From Vesta saturnalis (taxonomy: Eukaryota > Arthropoda > Insecta > Coleoptera > Lampyridae), in the NCBI GenBank assembly GCA_036346205.1, contig JARFJB010001980.1, forward strand, positions 453,501-517,500: 64,000 bases of DNA. The letters are read 5' to 3'. The notes under the pieces are model-generated. The model was given only the letters and a program-made list of their open reading frames with translations. It was not told where the DNA came from and did no database searches. The translations under genes were made by a program, and so were the position numbers. Position 1 is the first letter of the stretch. The number at the start of each line of letters is the position of its first letter. This document shows, one piece after another, positions 1-10,696 of this stretch.

Positions 1-2928
1 TAGAGATAGACCAACTGTATGCTTTATTTTTACGTAAATCGCATTCCAACTCCGGTGTTGCTTTTGATCCCGTCTGTATATAAATGGTAAAACCTTCGTG
101 TTCAGATAACACTTTATCGAAACATTTTTTGTTGACGTCTAAACCAGTCTTAGACTCGCGAATACCGATATCTACGTGGATGCTCGGTTGACCAATTAAC
201 CACGGCGCTACTTCACATACTTCAAAAGGGTACACTTGATATGGATACTGAGTCCAACTTCTACACAGGTTGTAACTTCTGATGCTCGGAGGGAGCATGG
301 CAGAACTATTGTTGCTAAGCTGGTCATGATCATGATTAAGGAAGGAATTGTAGATGGGATGATTTGTCTAAGCACTTGTTTTGAGAGCGTAGTTAAGGAG
401 AGTTACACTAAGGATATGTTGGAAAGGAATAGTGTTGGATTCAAAACAAATGTCATCTAATCGCGATGTACGGAACGCCCCACTACATAATCTTAATGCT
501 GCACAATGGATCTTGTTCAGTTTTTCAATGTGTGACCTTCTGGCGCTAGACAGGACAGCACCACCATAGCTAAGCTTGGAAAGGATTAAGGCCTGGTATA
601 TTCTAAGCAGAACACATTTCTTGGCACCCCAAGATATATGGGCTAGATATCTAAGCGTGTTAATCACCACTTTTGTTTTTGTGATTAAATGTTCAATGTG
701 ATGCTTCCAGTATAGTTTTCTATCAAAGAGAACCCCTAAAAAACGTACGTTATCCTTAATTTCTAGGTGTAACCCCAATCCTGAACCTAGGATGATCGTG
801 TTGGGTCCTTAGGCGACAGAAATGGACTACCTGTAATTTTGTTGTAGATAACGTAAGTCCCAGTTTGTTAGCCATTCTCACCAATCCATCAATTTCTACT
901 TGTAGAGGATGTAGTAAATCCTCCGTTATAGGGCCTGATTTATATAGACTAGATCATCAACATAAAGAGTTTTACCAACGTTTTGGGATAAGCACTCTAC
1001 TAACTTTTTCATTACTATTGCGAATAATGTCACACTGAGTGTAGAACCTTGTGGGATTCCGTTCGCTTGTACTCGTTCCTGAGATAAGCAATTGTTTACG
1101 CGTACTTGGAATCTTCGATTTGCCAAAAAGTTTGCTATAAACTGTAATAACGGACCTTCGACTTTCATACGTTGGAGTTCTAGTAGAATTTTATATCTGT
1201 TAGTCCGGTCAAAAGCCTTCTCAATATCAAAAAATATTGCAAACATATGTTCTCTTGCAGAAAAGCTATTTAGAACGGCCGATTCTAGTTCAACTAAGCA
1301 GTCAGTTGTAGATCTATGCTGTCTTGCGCCCATTTGATATTCTGCAAGTAAACCATTTCGTTCTAAGAACCACATCAGCCGTATGTTGACCATTTTTTCA
1401 AGTAATTTGTAGAGGCACGACGTAAGGGAAATAGGCGTATAATTGTACACTAAGCGAGGATCTTTATTCAGTTTTAAACACGGGACAATAATAGATTTTT
1501 GCCACATGTCAGGAAATTGACCCTCTTTCCATATTTTATTGAAAATTGCTAAGATATGAAGTTTTTCTTCCTTCGGTAATTGCTTGATAAATTCGTAAAG
1601 AATAGAATCAGGTCCAGGAGCAGAGTTTTTAGTTCCTGACAGTACATTTTCAAGTTCTGAAGCTGTGAAAAGGTTATTATAAGGGAGATCTTCCGTTGAT
1701 TCTTCAACGCTTGAGTAACTTTCGAATTGAGTACCATCATCAGTAACAGAGAAATTGGTTTCAAAGTGGCTTGCAAAACACTCTGCTATATCTTGTGGAC
1801 TATGTGTAACCTGACCGTTAGAAATAATGTTAGTTATTGAGAAAGGCTGCATGGTTGAGTTCATTGCTCGTATTATGTGCCATATTTCACTATTTAGGGT
1901 CTGATTGGATATGCTTGACACATATGTTTGCCAAGACTGTTGTTTTGCCAATTTAATAGTTTTTCTTGCTTTAGCTCTTAGTTTTTTAAATGTGATTGCA
2001 TTATTTATAGAGGGTTCAAATTTAAATTTACGTAGAGCTTTCTTACGGTCGCGAATAGCACATTTTATGTCCTCGCTCCACCATGGAACGCATTTTCTTT
2101 GAGGTTTACCACTTGATCTTGGAATACTTGTTTCACATGCTTGTAAAATTTTTGATGGAACGTCATCAACTGCGCTGTTGATATCATCTTGAATTGCGTT
2201 GAACTGTGGTAAATTTTTACTGAATTTGGTCCAGTTAGCTTTCTTAATTAACCATCTCTTAGGAAATGCAGTGGATAAGCGAGAAGTTAGGAATGTGATT
2301 TGAATAGGTGCATGGTCTGAGAATATTTAATGTTGTAGTACTTTCCACTCAATTTTTGGTGCCAATATAGGAGAACAAAGAGATAAGTCTATTGCCGAGA
2401 AATTGTTGCTTCTCGCGTTAAAGAAGGTGCCTTCACCAGTGTTTAAAAGGATCAGATTATTTTCTTCTATATTTCTTCAATTACTCTCCCCATTATCTGA
2501 GTGTGACTGATCCCCATAACGATTATGTGCATTAAGTCGCCTACTGTCACAAATGGGCTGGGTAATTGGTTGACCAGGTCATTGATCTGTTGCTTAGTCC
2601 ACAATGAATCTGGGAGATATATATTGCAAACTGTAAATTGGAACGGATAATTAACGGTAATAGCAGTTGCTTGTATAGGGGTTAATAGAGCAATTGGGGT
2701 GTAATAAATTTCGCTCCTTATAAGAATGGCAGTTCCGCCATGGGCCCGTAATCCTGGATCTAAATCCCTTCTATGCGATTTGTACCCCTTTAATACAAAG
2801 TTTTCATCTGGTTTAAATCTTGTCTCCTGCAAGCAAATACAGAACGGATTCTCTTTACATGTTAATAATTGTAGCTCTGCTAAGTGACTTTTACATCCGT
2901 TAATATTTAATTGAAATAATTTGTCCAT
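1..2928 (-). pseudogene. LINE ORF2: APE endonuclease, reverse transcriptase, RNase H (broken)
   Basis: The start chosen is the ATG at 2928, which begins MDKLFQLNINGC, a usual start of an APE endonuclease. The endonuclease shows QETR, AHGGTAILIR and, after a frameshift near 2510, the SAIDLS and SDHAPI motifs down to about 2300. A reverse transcriptase follows at 926-1951 with PISLTSCLYKLLEK, FFDIEKAFDR (motif A), GIPQGSTLS (motif B) and YVDD (motif C near 945). A frameshift separates the thumb region at 368-778, with FLGVLFDRKLYWKHH. The RNase H opening TIYTDGIKS is read at about 50-110 and leaves the window. The protein would nick DNA and copy its own RNA in place. Several stops and shifts make it non-functional. 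Confidence 0.88.
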
Positions 2929-3149
2929 AATGGAAATAAATAAATAAATAAATATACGTACATGTGTAAAGAGACAGTAACAAAATAATTTTGACACGAA
3001 CAAAGTTTTTAGGTATCTTACGATAAGATAAATATTGACGAAACAAGACAGATATAAAATAAAAAGATAAGATAAAATATCACAGATCAAGTTAAACGAT
3101 AAAATAATTATCACAGGTAAATTATCACAAAAATATCACAGGTTTTTAA

Positions 3150-4364
3150 TCATTTTTTAGAATCCTCCAGTCTAGCTGATGATTCAGCACCTTTATCGTT
3201 TCCTACGATAGTATGTTTCTTACGTGGAACACCTTTTGGCCATCCCACCTTTTTCTTTTTCTGCTTCCTAAGGCAGGGGTCAATAAAACTTTCATCTATT
3301 TCCCCAACTGAAGTTGGGGATACAGGAGCAGTACTTTTTCTGCCCTCGGAAAAGCTTTCGCTTTCCATTTCGCTTCCGATATCGGTAGTAGTGCACGATA
3401 CTTCATTTATGTATTCCTTCAAAGTAGTCTTTAAACTGGTTATTTGAGTTTGAATGGTATTTTGTAACACTAGTAGTATAACCTTCGATACTTCACTAAT
3501 TATCTCCTTGTCATTATCTTTAGGTTTAGTAATTTGGGCAAACGAACTAGATGATGTTACAACGGATGTTTGGGCCATAACTTTGGCCTCCATAAAGCTT
3601 AGATTATGTGTGACTCTGATTTCTTGAATTTTCTTTTCAGATTTATAAACCGAACATTCCCTAGATCTAGCAGAATGTTTTTCTTTGCAATTTGTACATA
3701 TGGGTTCCTCTCTACAAGGAGTACCTTCATGACTAGGAAAACCACACTCACACATAGGATTGTTTTTACAATTTGACGAAGTATGGCCGAACTGTTGGCA
3801 TCTAAAACAACGCATAGGTTCCGGAACGAAAGGGCGAACTTTTAAGCTATACATTGCTGCCTTAATGACTTTTGGCAGTTCATGTTTTTGGAATGTTAAT
3901 ACTAACATTGCGGTATTTACCAGTATTCCTACTTTGTAATCGCTTAACTTCCACCACACCTTCTGTTGTTACACCTTCTTGAATTTCTTCAAGTGATGCG
4001 TTTAAAAGATCACGACAGTACACAATTCCTTTTCGACAGTTTAAGAACTTGTGAGGTATAACCTCAACGTCCAATTCACCAATCTTTTTCATTTTCATTA
4101 ACGCTCCTGTTTGCTTTTTGGAAATTGTTTCCACTAAAAGTCCTTCTTTAACCTTACTAACTTTTTTAGTCTCACCGGCTATACTATAAATACTTTACTA
4201 ATTAGAAATGGGCTGACTTTTCAAATTACCTTCAGGCAACAATTTAATAGTCAGGAACCGAGGGTAACTCGTCTCGCTGGCCACGTTAATAGTTTTCCTT
4301 AATGCAGGAAAATTGTCTCCGTTTAAAGAGGAGACAACTCTTGAGAAACAGAATTAGAAATCAT
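3150..4364 (-). pseudogene. LINE ORF1 (Gag-like RNA-binding protein), frameshifted
   Basis: The likely start is the ATG at 4364, followed by an early stop near 4328 and then a region reading YPRFLTIKLLPEG. The frame breaks again near 3900, so the protein is spread over two main frames (3880-4134 and 3150-3959). The second part carries three zinc knuckles: CFRCQQFGHTSSNC, CECGFPSHEGTPC and CTNCKEKHSARSREC. The end is lysine-rich. Such proteins coat element RNA and help form the retrotransposition particle. The block VRPFVPEPMRCFRCQQFGH is typical of insect Jockey/I ORF1 proteins. It lies 220 bp upstream of ORF2 on the same strand. Confidence 0.85.
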
Positions 4365-4701
4365 AATGTTCCCACGAGGTCAGGAAAAAATTGTCGACCA
4401 CAGCAGAGCTCCTATACCATGGAAGGCTAAATACTGTGGAGGCACCCTTCCCCACAGGCGTTTCAACGCTAGAGGCCAGGCATCCCCCTGGCCACGCTCA
4501 GGCTTCCCCTCGCGCAATCCCTTCAGCACCTAAAACTGCCAAACGACCTTGGGATTGGGGGATTTTTTATAGAGGTTGCCTTCCTCGTAGCCCGGGCGGT
4601 AAAGCCAAGACCACCGGCCGCTAGCTGTACAACGTTCCCTAGCCACGCCCTGCTAAAGTCTCTGAAGTACAGTTCCCGGTTGCGGTATTAGGACACGGCT
4701 A

Positions 4702-4760
4702 GCGCTCAGCCGTCCCCGGCCAGTACATCCCGGGATTGCCACACCGGGACGGCTGAGCGC
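4702..4760 (-). repeat. 15-bp perfect hairpin at the LINE 5' end
   Basis: GCGCTCAGCCGTCCC at 4702-4716 is exactly complementary to 4746-4760, with a 29-base loop. It forms the first bases of the LINE on the minus strand, directly next to the (ATT)n tract. It opens a GC-rich 5'UTR (4365-4760) in an otherwise AT-rich window. A structured 5'UTR with an internal promoter is common for LINEs; its role here is not shown. Confidence 0.8.
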
Positions 4761-4765
4761 ATTAC

Positions 4766-4810
<45 letters not shown>
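4761..4810. repeat. (ATT)n microsatellite between two retroelements
   Basis: About 50 bp of ATT repeats with one early interruption. The left side is the 5' end of the minus-strand LINE and the right side is the 5' end of the plus-strand ORF1-only element, so two element ends meet the same tract. Confidence 0.95.
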
Positions 4811-4811
<1 letters not shown>

Positions 4812-4946
4812 CGCTTGAAGCGTGCGGACGTGTTAGTAAACGCTCCCGAAATAATTGATTTAACAGGAGAATTTGCTGTAGTATAAATCTGAACATAAAT
4901 TAAACGTGTTTAATAACGTGCAGTATCTGTGTAAAAAGTATTAAAA

Positions 4947-5828
4947 ATGATGTGCGATAATTGTGAAGAGGTTATCAATGAAAACGAGATTAAGTGCTTA
5001 GGTTGTGACGGAAATTACCATTTCGCATGTTCCATTTCGGAAAAGACATATCGCGGAAAATCTAAAACTTCTAAACAATCTTGGCGGTGTGAGAAATGTC
5101 GTCAGAAAAAAAATATAGCTTCTGATAAAGATGCTACTATGGAACGCGATACTGGCAAGAATTTAAATAGCGATTTAATAGAAGCGGAAGATGACGTAAG
5201 TCCATCTGTAAAACCATTTTACGATACAATTATTGCGATGATGCACATTATGACTGAACAATTTGAAGATATTAAAAATGTGGTACAGGGAAGCAAGGAA
5301 GAAAATAAAGTATTAAGAGACGAAATCAGATTATTAAGACAAACGCTTGAAAATAAAGACCGGCAAATTGAAGATTTAAAATCACGTGTAAATAAGCTCG
5401 AACAATTTCAAAAAAGAAAATACATTGAGATAGACGGAATTGATAAAAATGACATTTCTGCTACCGATAAGTATGAAAAAATTTCTAATATGATCGGATG
5501 TGCAGAAATCGAAGTAAAACATATAAAACAAGTCTCATTACCTAAATCAGAAATGTTAATAGTACGGTTGAAGCATGAATCTGATAAGCGCAAGATAATT
5601 AAAAGTGGCAAATAGTGGTGGCGAAACTTAAATGAAGATGAAAAAAAATTAAACCAGAAGTTGTTCTTTAATGAGTCGTTAACTGTAAACCAAAGGCATC
5701 TGTTACGTGAAACAAAAAGGAAGGCGTCAGCGTACAAATACAAATTTGTTTGGATTAGGAACGGCAAAATTTTGGTGAAAAAAGAGGAAAATGGAGCAAC
5801 ATTTATGATTTCGTCTTTAGTGACATAG
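4947..5828 (+). pseudogene. PHD finger-coiled coil-FP25-like ORF1 protein, one in-frame stop
   Basis: This frame of 293 codons is interrupted only by a TAG at 5613-5615. Residues 3-54 form a PHD-type zinc finger (CDNCEEVINENEIKCLGC, HFAC, CEKC). Residues about 90-155 are a heptad-rich coiled coil (EENKVLRDEIRLLRQTLENK). After residue 155 the sequence IDGIDKND opens a C-terminal domain that continues past the stop with WWRNL, FFNESLT and YKFVWIRNGKILVKK. That last part resembles the C-terminal domain of baculovirus FP25-type proteins, widespread in insect mobile elements. A nucleic-acid-binding, oligomerising role is likely by analogy. The single stop suggests recent loss. Confidence 0.8.
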
Positions 5829-6767
5829 ATAAGCATATAAACTAAGATAAACATTTGGAGTTGTTTAGTTTGATTAAATATATATTGAATTAAACTTATT
5901 GCTAAAAATTCAACAGATTTAAAATTTATGAATAGGATATTAATTTAATACAATTTCTTTCATAAATAGAATCAGATTTACTTTTATACAATGCAATTTC
6001 TTTTCCTATATTGAATTAGATTTATGTTTTGAAGAATAATTTTTTACTTTCTTAACGATCTTACTTACCTATTAGTTACAATTACAAGTAAATCTTATTA
6101 AAGACTCAATAATATTATAAACTGTAATGAGTTTAACGTTAAGGTAAATACTATTAAAGAACTTTTTTTTTACATTAAAACAATGTTAAAAAAATACATT
6201 TATTATAAATTAAAATATTCATATTTTTTAATAATACTTACTCAAGATACATAAAGAAGAATAATTAACCATGTTATGATATATTTTGTAATACAAATTT
6301 ATATTACTTACACTGTATCTCTTTTGTAATTATTAATTTATTTAAGTAAAATACTGACAGATTAAGGCCAAACCTAAAAATTCAAATTAGCAATAATTTA
6401 TGCAATATTTATATTAAGATTGCCAATTTATTTGAGTATGCTACCATTTACAAACAGAAAACCCATAAAGTTAAGTTAATAGATATACAAAAAAAAAGGA
6501 AGATTATTATTATGTTGACTTTAATTAAACCTGTGGCAAATCTTTAATTTCCAATTAAATTAAAAATGAGAAAATAATCTGTTAATGGATACTTTTCACT
6601 TTGGTCATTCATTTTATCAAACAAATAGAGAGAATTTATTATTTATTTACATTTTTTTTTAATTCTTTTTAGAATAATAAAAAGATTACGTTCGCACCAT
6701 AAAGCGTTTAACTGTGTCTATGTATATAATTGATTTATGTGTGTATATATTTATGCTAGAATAAGGA
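5829..6767 (+). other. Long AT-rich 3' region of ORF1-only element A
   Basis: No ORF or recognisable domain. The stretch is strongly AT-rich with several A and T runs. It lies where a LINE would carry ORF2. Confidence 0.6.
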
Positions 6768-6773
6768 TGGGAA

Positions 6774-6860
6774 CCGGCTGTAAAGTCATAGTGACTTAGC
6801 TGGACCCTTAACTGCTGTATATATTTTGACAATAAATCATTCATTCATTCATTCATTCAT
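6774..6860 (+). other. Tail hairpin, polyadenylation signal and (ATTC)n terminus, copy A
   Basis: CCGGCT at 6774-6779 can pair with AGCTGG at 6798-6803, and AAGTC with GACTT inside it. AATAAA follows at 6831 and (ATTC)n runs to 6860. Copies at 7079 and 10616 keep the pairing with different bases. In LINEs such 3' hairpins are often the recognition signal for the reverse transcriptase. Confidence 0.75.
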
Positions 6861-6903
6861 TATTATTTTTATTATTATTTATTATTTATTATTATTATTT
6901 ATA

Positions 6904-7157
6904 AAACATCTAAAAGTTTTGTTAAGAAATGATAATTAAGCAATGATTACACCTTTCGCATACTTCATAACATTAAGTTTACAAATGTATTATTCTTTAA
7001 GATTGCACTAACCTCATAGCACCCACTACAATTGAACATAAATATGTACTATATAAATGTATATGTTTAAAAGCGGAACCTACGGATAAGTTGACGACTT
7101 AGTAGGACCGTATACTGTAAGTATTTAATAAATAAATAATTCAAATTCAAATTCAAA
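6904..7157 (+). mobile_element. Short tail copy of the same retroelement family (copy C)
   Basis: Bordered on the left by degenerate ATT repeats and on the right by (TTA)n at 7158-7168. Only the 3' portion is present. The hairpin has CCTAC at 7079-7083 opposite GTAGG at 7102-7106, followed by ATAAATAAATAA and three ATTCAA-type repeats. The 5' truncation and shared hairpin plan identify it as a tail of a relative of copies A and B. Confidence 0.65.
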
Positions 7158-7168
7158 TTATTATTATT

Positions 7169-9254
7169 CAGAATTTGACATTCTCAGCAGAGTTGCTGGA
7201 ATTCACCCACTTCCGGGTAGTGAACCAAGGAAGTTGGGCTCTGTTTTTTTTTTATTTTATTTTTATATTTAATTTTACAAAATTTCAACTAAATTTAATT
7301 AATTTTAATTAAGTTATAGTTTGTGATAATGTAGTAGCTAGTATTGATTTAAAAATCGCCTTACAATGTTGCATGTGTTGAGTAATACCGATTTTTGTAA
7401 CTTGGTTATCAAAGAGCTAGGTAAATCAAGTGTTTTTAAATTGCCCCTTAAAGATTTATGAATAATTCCTGTTGTAGAAATTACTATCGGAATAATTTTA
7501 ACGTTTTCTTGGTTCCATTGTTGTTTGACCTCATGTGCAAGATCCACATACTTATTTATCTTTGTTGTAAATGTAGTTTGTAAATTATTTGAATTCGGTA
7601 TCGCTATTTCAATAAAGTAGGTTTTCTTCTTTGTTTTTTCTACAAGAACTATATCTGGTCTGTTAGATGGTATATTTTTTTCAGTTAATATCGTTCTATC
7701 CCAATATAATCTATGTGTGTCATTTTCTAAAACTCGTTCAGGATTATAATTATAATAGGGTATTTTGAAATTATCTGTAAAATGAAGATTCTGAGCAATA
7801 CATTGGTGTATAATTTTACCCACACAGTTGTGACGATGTAAATATTCATTATGAGCTAACATAGTACAACCAGCTGTAATGTGTTGTATTGTTTCTGGAA
7901 CATTTAAGCATCTACGACATCTGTCGTCTAATATGGTTAAATCTTTGATTACATGTTTCAAGTAATTTTTAGTTGCAATTACCTGGTCTTGAATCGAGCA
8001 CATAAACCCTTCAGTCTCTGGATATAAATCACCATGAGTTAGCCAATAATTTGATGCAACTTTGTCAACATTATCACTACATAAATCGTAAACATGTTTT
8101 CCATGTAACGATTTTCTTTTCCAAATATCAATTAAAAGGTTAACTGCTTCTTGTTTATTCAAGATTGGATCTATTTCAGGTGTCGACATGTTAAGTGGGG
8201 TATAATTGTAGTCTGCCTTTGTTACAGTTTTAAATAGTAGAGATTCTTGAGCTTTTTGATTAAAGTATTGTTTTAAATTTTTAATAATATTATTATGTAA
8301 ATGTTTTAAGTTTATAATACCTCTACCTCCTTGAACTCTTGGTATAGTTATCCTCTCAATTGCCGATTTTGGATGATGTGCACGAAACTTTGTTAAAGTT
8401 GTCCTAATAGATCTTTCAATTGAATCAAGATCTGTGATAGTCCACTTAATCACCCCAAACGTGTAAGTAATAATTGGTATTGCATATGTATTAAAAGCTT
8501 TTGCAATGTGTTTACCATTTAATTGTGTCTTCATAATATTTTCTAATCTAGACTTAAATTTATTAAGAGTTTGGGATTTAATTTCAGTATGTTGTGTTCT
8601 AATGGATTGTTGAACACCAAGATATTTATATATTTCCCCTTCTTTCATTGATTCAATGATTTCCCCAGTCTGAGTTTTAAAACCTTGTGTATTATGAGTA
8701 CCTCTAATCAAAGTCTGCGTTTTACATTTATCTAACCCAAAATCCATTTTAATATCATTTGAAAATAATTCAACTGTCTTTAGTAAATTATGTATATGTT
8801 GTGATTTGCCAGCATACAATTTAATGTCATCCATATATAGTAAGTGTGATATGGAATGTTGTAAATCTCTATCAGCTTTTAACTTAAATCCACATTCTGT
8901 TGAATTTAGCAAATAAGATAGAGGGTTTAATGCTAAGCAAAACCATAAAGGGCTTAAAGTATCTCCTTGATAAATGCCTTTCAAAATTTTTATACATGAA
9001 GAAGTAATTATTTTATTTTGTCCTGCAAAGTTAAGTTGAGTTATCCAATGCGACATTATATGTTTGAGCAAAGTTATAATAGATGGATTAATTTTATATA
9101 TGGAAAGAATCTCAATAAGCCATGAATGAGGAACGGAATCGTACGCTTTCTTGTAGTCTATAAAGGCTGTATATAAGTTTCTTTGCTTATGTATAGCTTG
9201 CTCTAATATTACAGAATCAATTAATAATTGTTCTTTACTACCCTGAGAGTAAAT
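7169..9254 (-). mobile_element. R4/Dong-type LINE, 5'-truncated, in a TAA microsatellite
   Basis: The minus strand reads from a (TAA)n tract (9255-9312) straight into reverse transcriptase coding sequence, continues through a restriction-like endonuclease, a 170 bp 3'UTR and ends at a second TAA run (7158-7168). Dong elements of the R4 clade are known to target TAA repeats, and this copy sits between two of them. The frame has no stop, so the insertion is probably young. The 5' truncation falls inside the fingers/palm of the reverse transcriptase. Confidence 0.82.
7338..9253 (-). CDS. R4/Dong-type ORF: reverse transcriptase plus restriction-like endonuclease, N-terminus missing
   Basis: An uninterrupted frame of about 638 codons without a natural start, because the element is 5'-truncated. 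From the N-terminus: GSKEQLLIDSVILEQA, FIDYKKAYDSVPHSWL (motif A), GIYQGDTLSPLWFCL (motif B) and LLYMDDIKLYA (motif C, YMDD near 8826-8837). A thumb region follows, then a zinc knuckle with CRRC, QHITAGC and HRHNC (about 7830-7930). The endonuclease core shows RPDIVL and YFIEIAIP, the PD-(D/E)XK pattern used by R2, R4 and Dong elements. It would cleave the target and prime reverse transcription there. All catalytic residues in the retained part look intact. No promoter is left. Confidence 0.87.
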
Positions 9255-9255
9255 A

Positions 9256-9312
<57 letters not shown>
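9255..9312. repeat. (ATT)n microsatellite
   Basis: Pure ATT repeats of nearly 60 bp. The 5' end of the minus-strand Dong-type element and the 5' end of the plus-strand ORF1-only copy B meet here. Confidence 0.95.
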
Positions 9313-9318
9313 TATATA

Positions 9319-9738
9319 ATTCACGGGGTAAATTCAAATATAGATACCTGTCCCGAAGATAAATTAAAAACTATTCTATATCAAATAGGTTGTCCGGATG
9401 AAGAATATGAATCCGTCAAAGAAGTAACTTTAAAAAATACTAACCTATTGCTAGTAAAATTATCAAGTGAAAAATCCAAAAATAAATTACTGAAAGCTGG
9501 TAGAGTATGGTGGCGTGGTTTATCAGAAGACGACAAAAAATGCTGTAATCGCTATTACTTTAACGAAAATCTTTCAAATCAAAAGCGGTTACTATTTCAA
9601 GAAGTCCGTAAAAAAGCACATGAGTTAATGTATAAATATGTGTGGATCAAGAACGGGCGAATATTGGTGAAAAAGTGTGATAACGTGAAACCTGAAAATA
9701 TTAACACCATTTGCGGTATGAGAAAATTAGTTATCTAA
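9319..9738 (+). CDS. C-terminal FP25-like domain of an ORF1 protein (truncated copy)
   Basis: The open frame has no own ATG; the element is truncated so that the frame runs out of the ATT tract. It starts IHGVNSNI, aligning with IDGIDKND of the copy at 4947-5828, and continues with LLLVKLSSEKSKNKLLKAG, WWRGLSEDDKK, YFNENLS and YKYVWIKNGRILVKKCD. Here the position that is a stop in copy A is coded (AGRVWW), confirming that the copy A stop is a mutation. PHD finger and coiled coil are missing. About 139 codons. Confidence 0.75.
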   Translation: MHGVNSNIDTCPEDKLKTILYQIGCPDEEYESVKEVTLKNTNLLLVKLSSEKSKNKLLKAGRVWWRGLSEDDKKCCNRYYFNENLSNQKRLLFQEVRKKAHELMYKYVWIKNGRILVKKCDNVKPENINTICGMRKLVI

Positions 9739-10615
9739 CACAAACACACATATGTCGGATTCAAAATAACGTTTGTTTAAAGAAGAATTTAATTTTTACT
9801 TATAAACATATCTATCAAATATCATAATGGAACAATGTTTTTATTTATTAAAAGTCATTTAATTTTTTGGAATATACATCTTTAGTTTTATGTTTACTCT
9901 ATGATCATTATACACCCGATTCATTAAAAAAAAAGAAAATCTTAGTTTAAATAATTGTGCATTATAAACTAGATTTGTGAAATTCGTTTTTCTTCAAAAT
10001 TATTTAAAATATTCGTATAAAAATGGATTAGAAAGTATGTTTATTTAAAAATGGTAGCTGATGAATATGACTACTGGTAAATGGACGATGGATTTAGATG
10101 ACAGAAATGGGTAGTAGAAATATACTATGGGTATTAATTATGGTATGGTTATACTGGTTATTGGTTTTTTGATTTTCACTCTGAGTACTGGTTATGACTA
10201 AATCTTGGAATGAGAAATGGATTTGGATGATATATGGTATGGAAATTGAATAATGGGTTAGAAAATGGTAACTGCAACAAATCATATTTTAAATTTTGGT
10301 TTTGGATGGATAATGGGATAATCGAAAATGGATTGTATTAACAGAAATTATGAAAAAAAAAAAACAGTAGGATGTAGCGAATTACTTAGATATTGGTTAA
10401 TGGAAACTTCAAAATGGATTAAAAGAAAATAATAATAATGGAATGAGATAACTTGGATAATGGCAATAATTATGTGAATGGATAACGGCTTCTTCTAACA
10501 AAATGGAGATTAAATGGATAATGGTTAATGGAAAATGTCGCAGATTACGACGTCGTAAAGTATTTTTTGTAACAAAATGAAATATGAATAATGTTTTTGT
10601 GTGTAGATATGGGAA

Positions 10616-10696
10616 CCGACTGTCAAGTCTGCTCGACTTAGCCGGACCCTTAAATTGCATATATTTTGGAAATAAATCAATTCAATTCAATTCAAA
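10616..10696 (+). other. Tail hairpin, AATAAA and (AATTC)n terminus, copy B
   Basis: CCGACT pairs imperfectly with AGCCGG (10640-10645) around an inner AAGTC/GACTT pair. The flanking words GGGAACCG and GGACCCTTAA match copy A at 6769 and 6802. AATAAA lies at 10671, and AATTC repeats end the element before (ATT)n. Confidence 0.75.

Larger units (their letters stand above)
1..4760 (-). mobile_element. I-type non-LTR retrotransposon (LINE), 3' end outside window
   Basis: On the minus strand this reads as a 5'UTR (4365-4760), ORF1 with zinc knuckles (3150-4364) and ORF2 with endonuclease, reverse transcriptase and the start of an RNase H domain (1-2928). ORF1 and ORF2 are about 220 bp apart. The 5' end abuts an (ATT)n tract, so it is probably not 5'-truncated. 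The window edge cuts it inside RNase H, leaving the 3'UTR unseen. Both ORFs carry stops and frameshifts, so this copy is dead. RNase H together with a three-knuckle ORF1 points to the I superfamily rather than Jockey proper; the clade call is inference. Confidence 0.85.
4811..6860 (+). mobile_element. ORF1-only LINE-like element, copy A
   Basis: The unit begins right after (ATT)n with the small palindrome ACGCTTGAAGCGT, has a 136 bp leader, one ORF (4947-5828), then about 940 bp without any ORF, a tail hairpin (6774-6803), AATAAA (6831) and an (ATTC)n terminus followed by degenerate ATT repeats. The tail is shared with copies at 6904-7157 and 9313-10696, which defines it as a mobile family. 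No reverse transcriptase is present between ORF1 and the tail. It is either a natural non-autonomous element or an internally deleted LINE; the 9.3 kb copy has the same layout, which favours the first. Confidence 0.7.
9313..10696 (+). mobile_element. ORF1-only LINE-like element, copy B (5'-truncated)
   Basis: Begins inside the ORF1 reading frame right after (ATT)n, so it is 5'-truncated in LINE fashion. ORF1 ends at 9738. About 870 bp without ORF follow, then the tail hairpin (10616-10645), AATAAA (10671), (AATTC)n and another (ATT)n tract. The order is the same as in copy A, again with no ORF2. The part at 10020-10560 is rich in G and poor in C on this strand, with many ATGGAT-like words. 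Confidence 0.7.

Noticed and set aside
4391..4624. Open frame of 77 codons on the plus strand
   Set aside because: It lies antisense in the GC-rich 5'UTR of the I-type LINE and resembles no family.
9448..9738. Reading the FP25-like frame as a complete 96-residue gene
   Set aside because: The codon at 9448 is TTG and the frame stays open upstream into the ATT tract; it is the truncated end of a longer ORF1.
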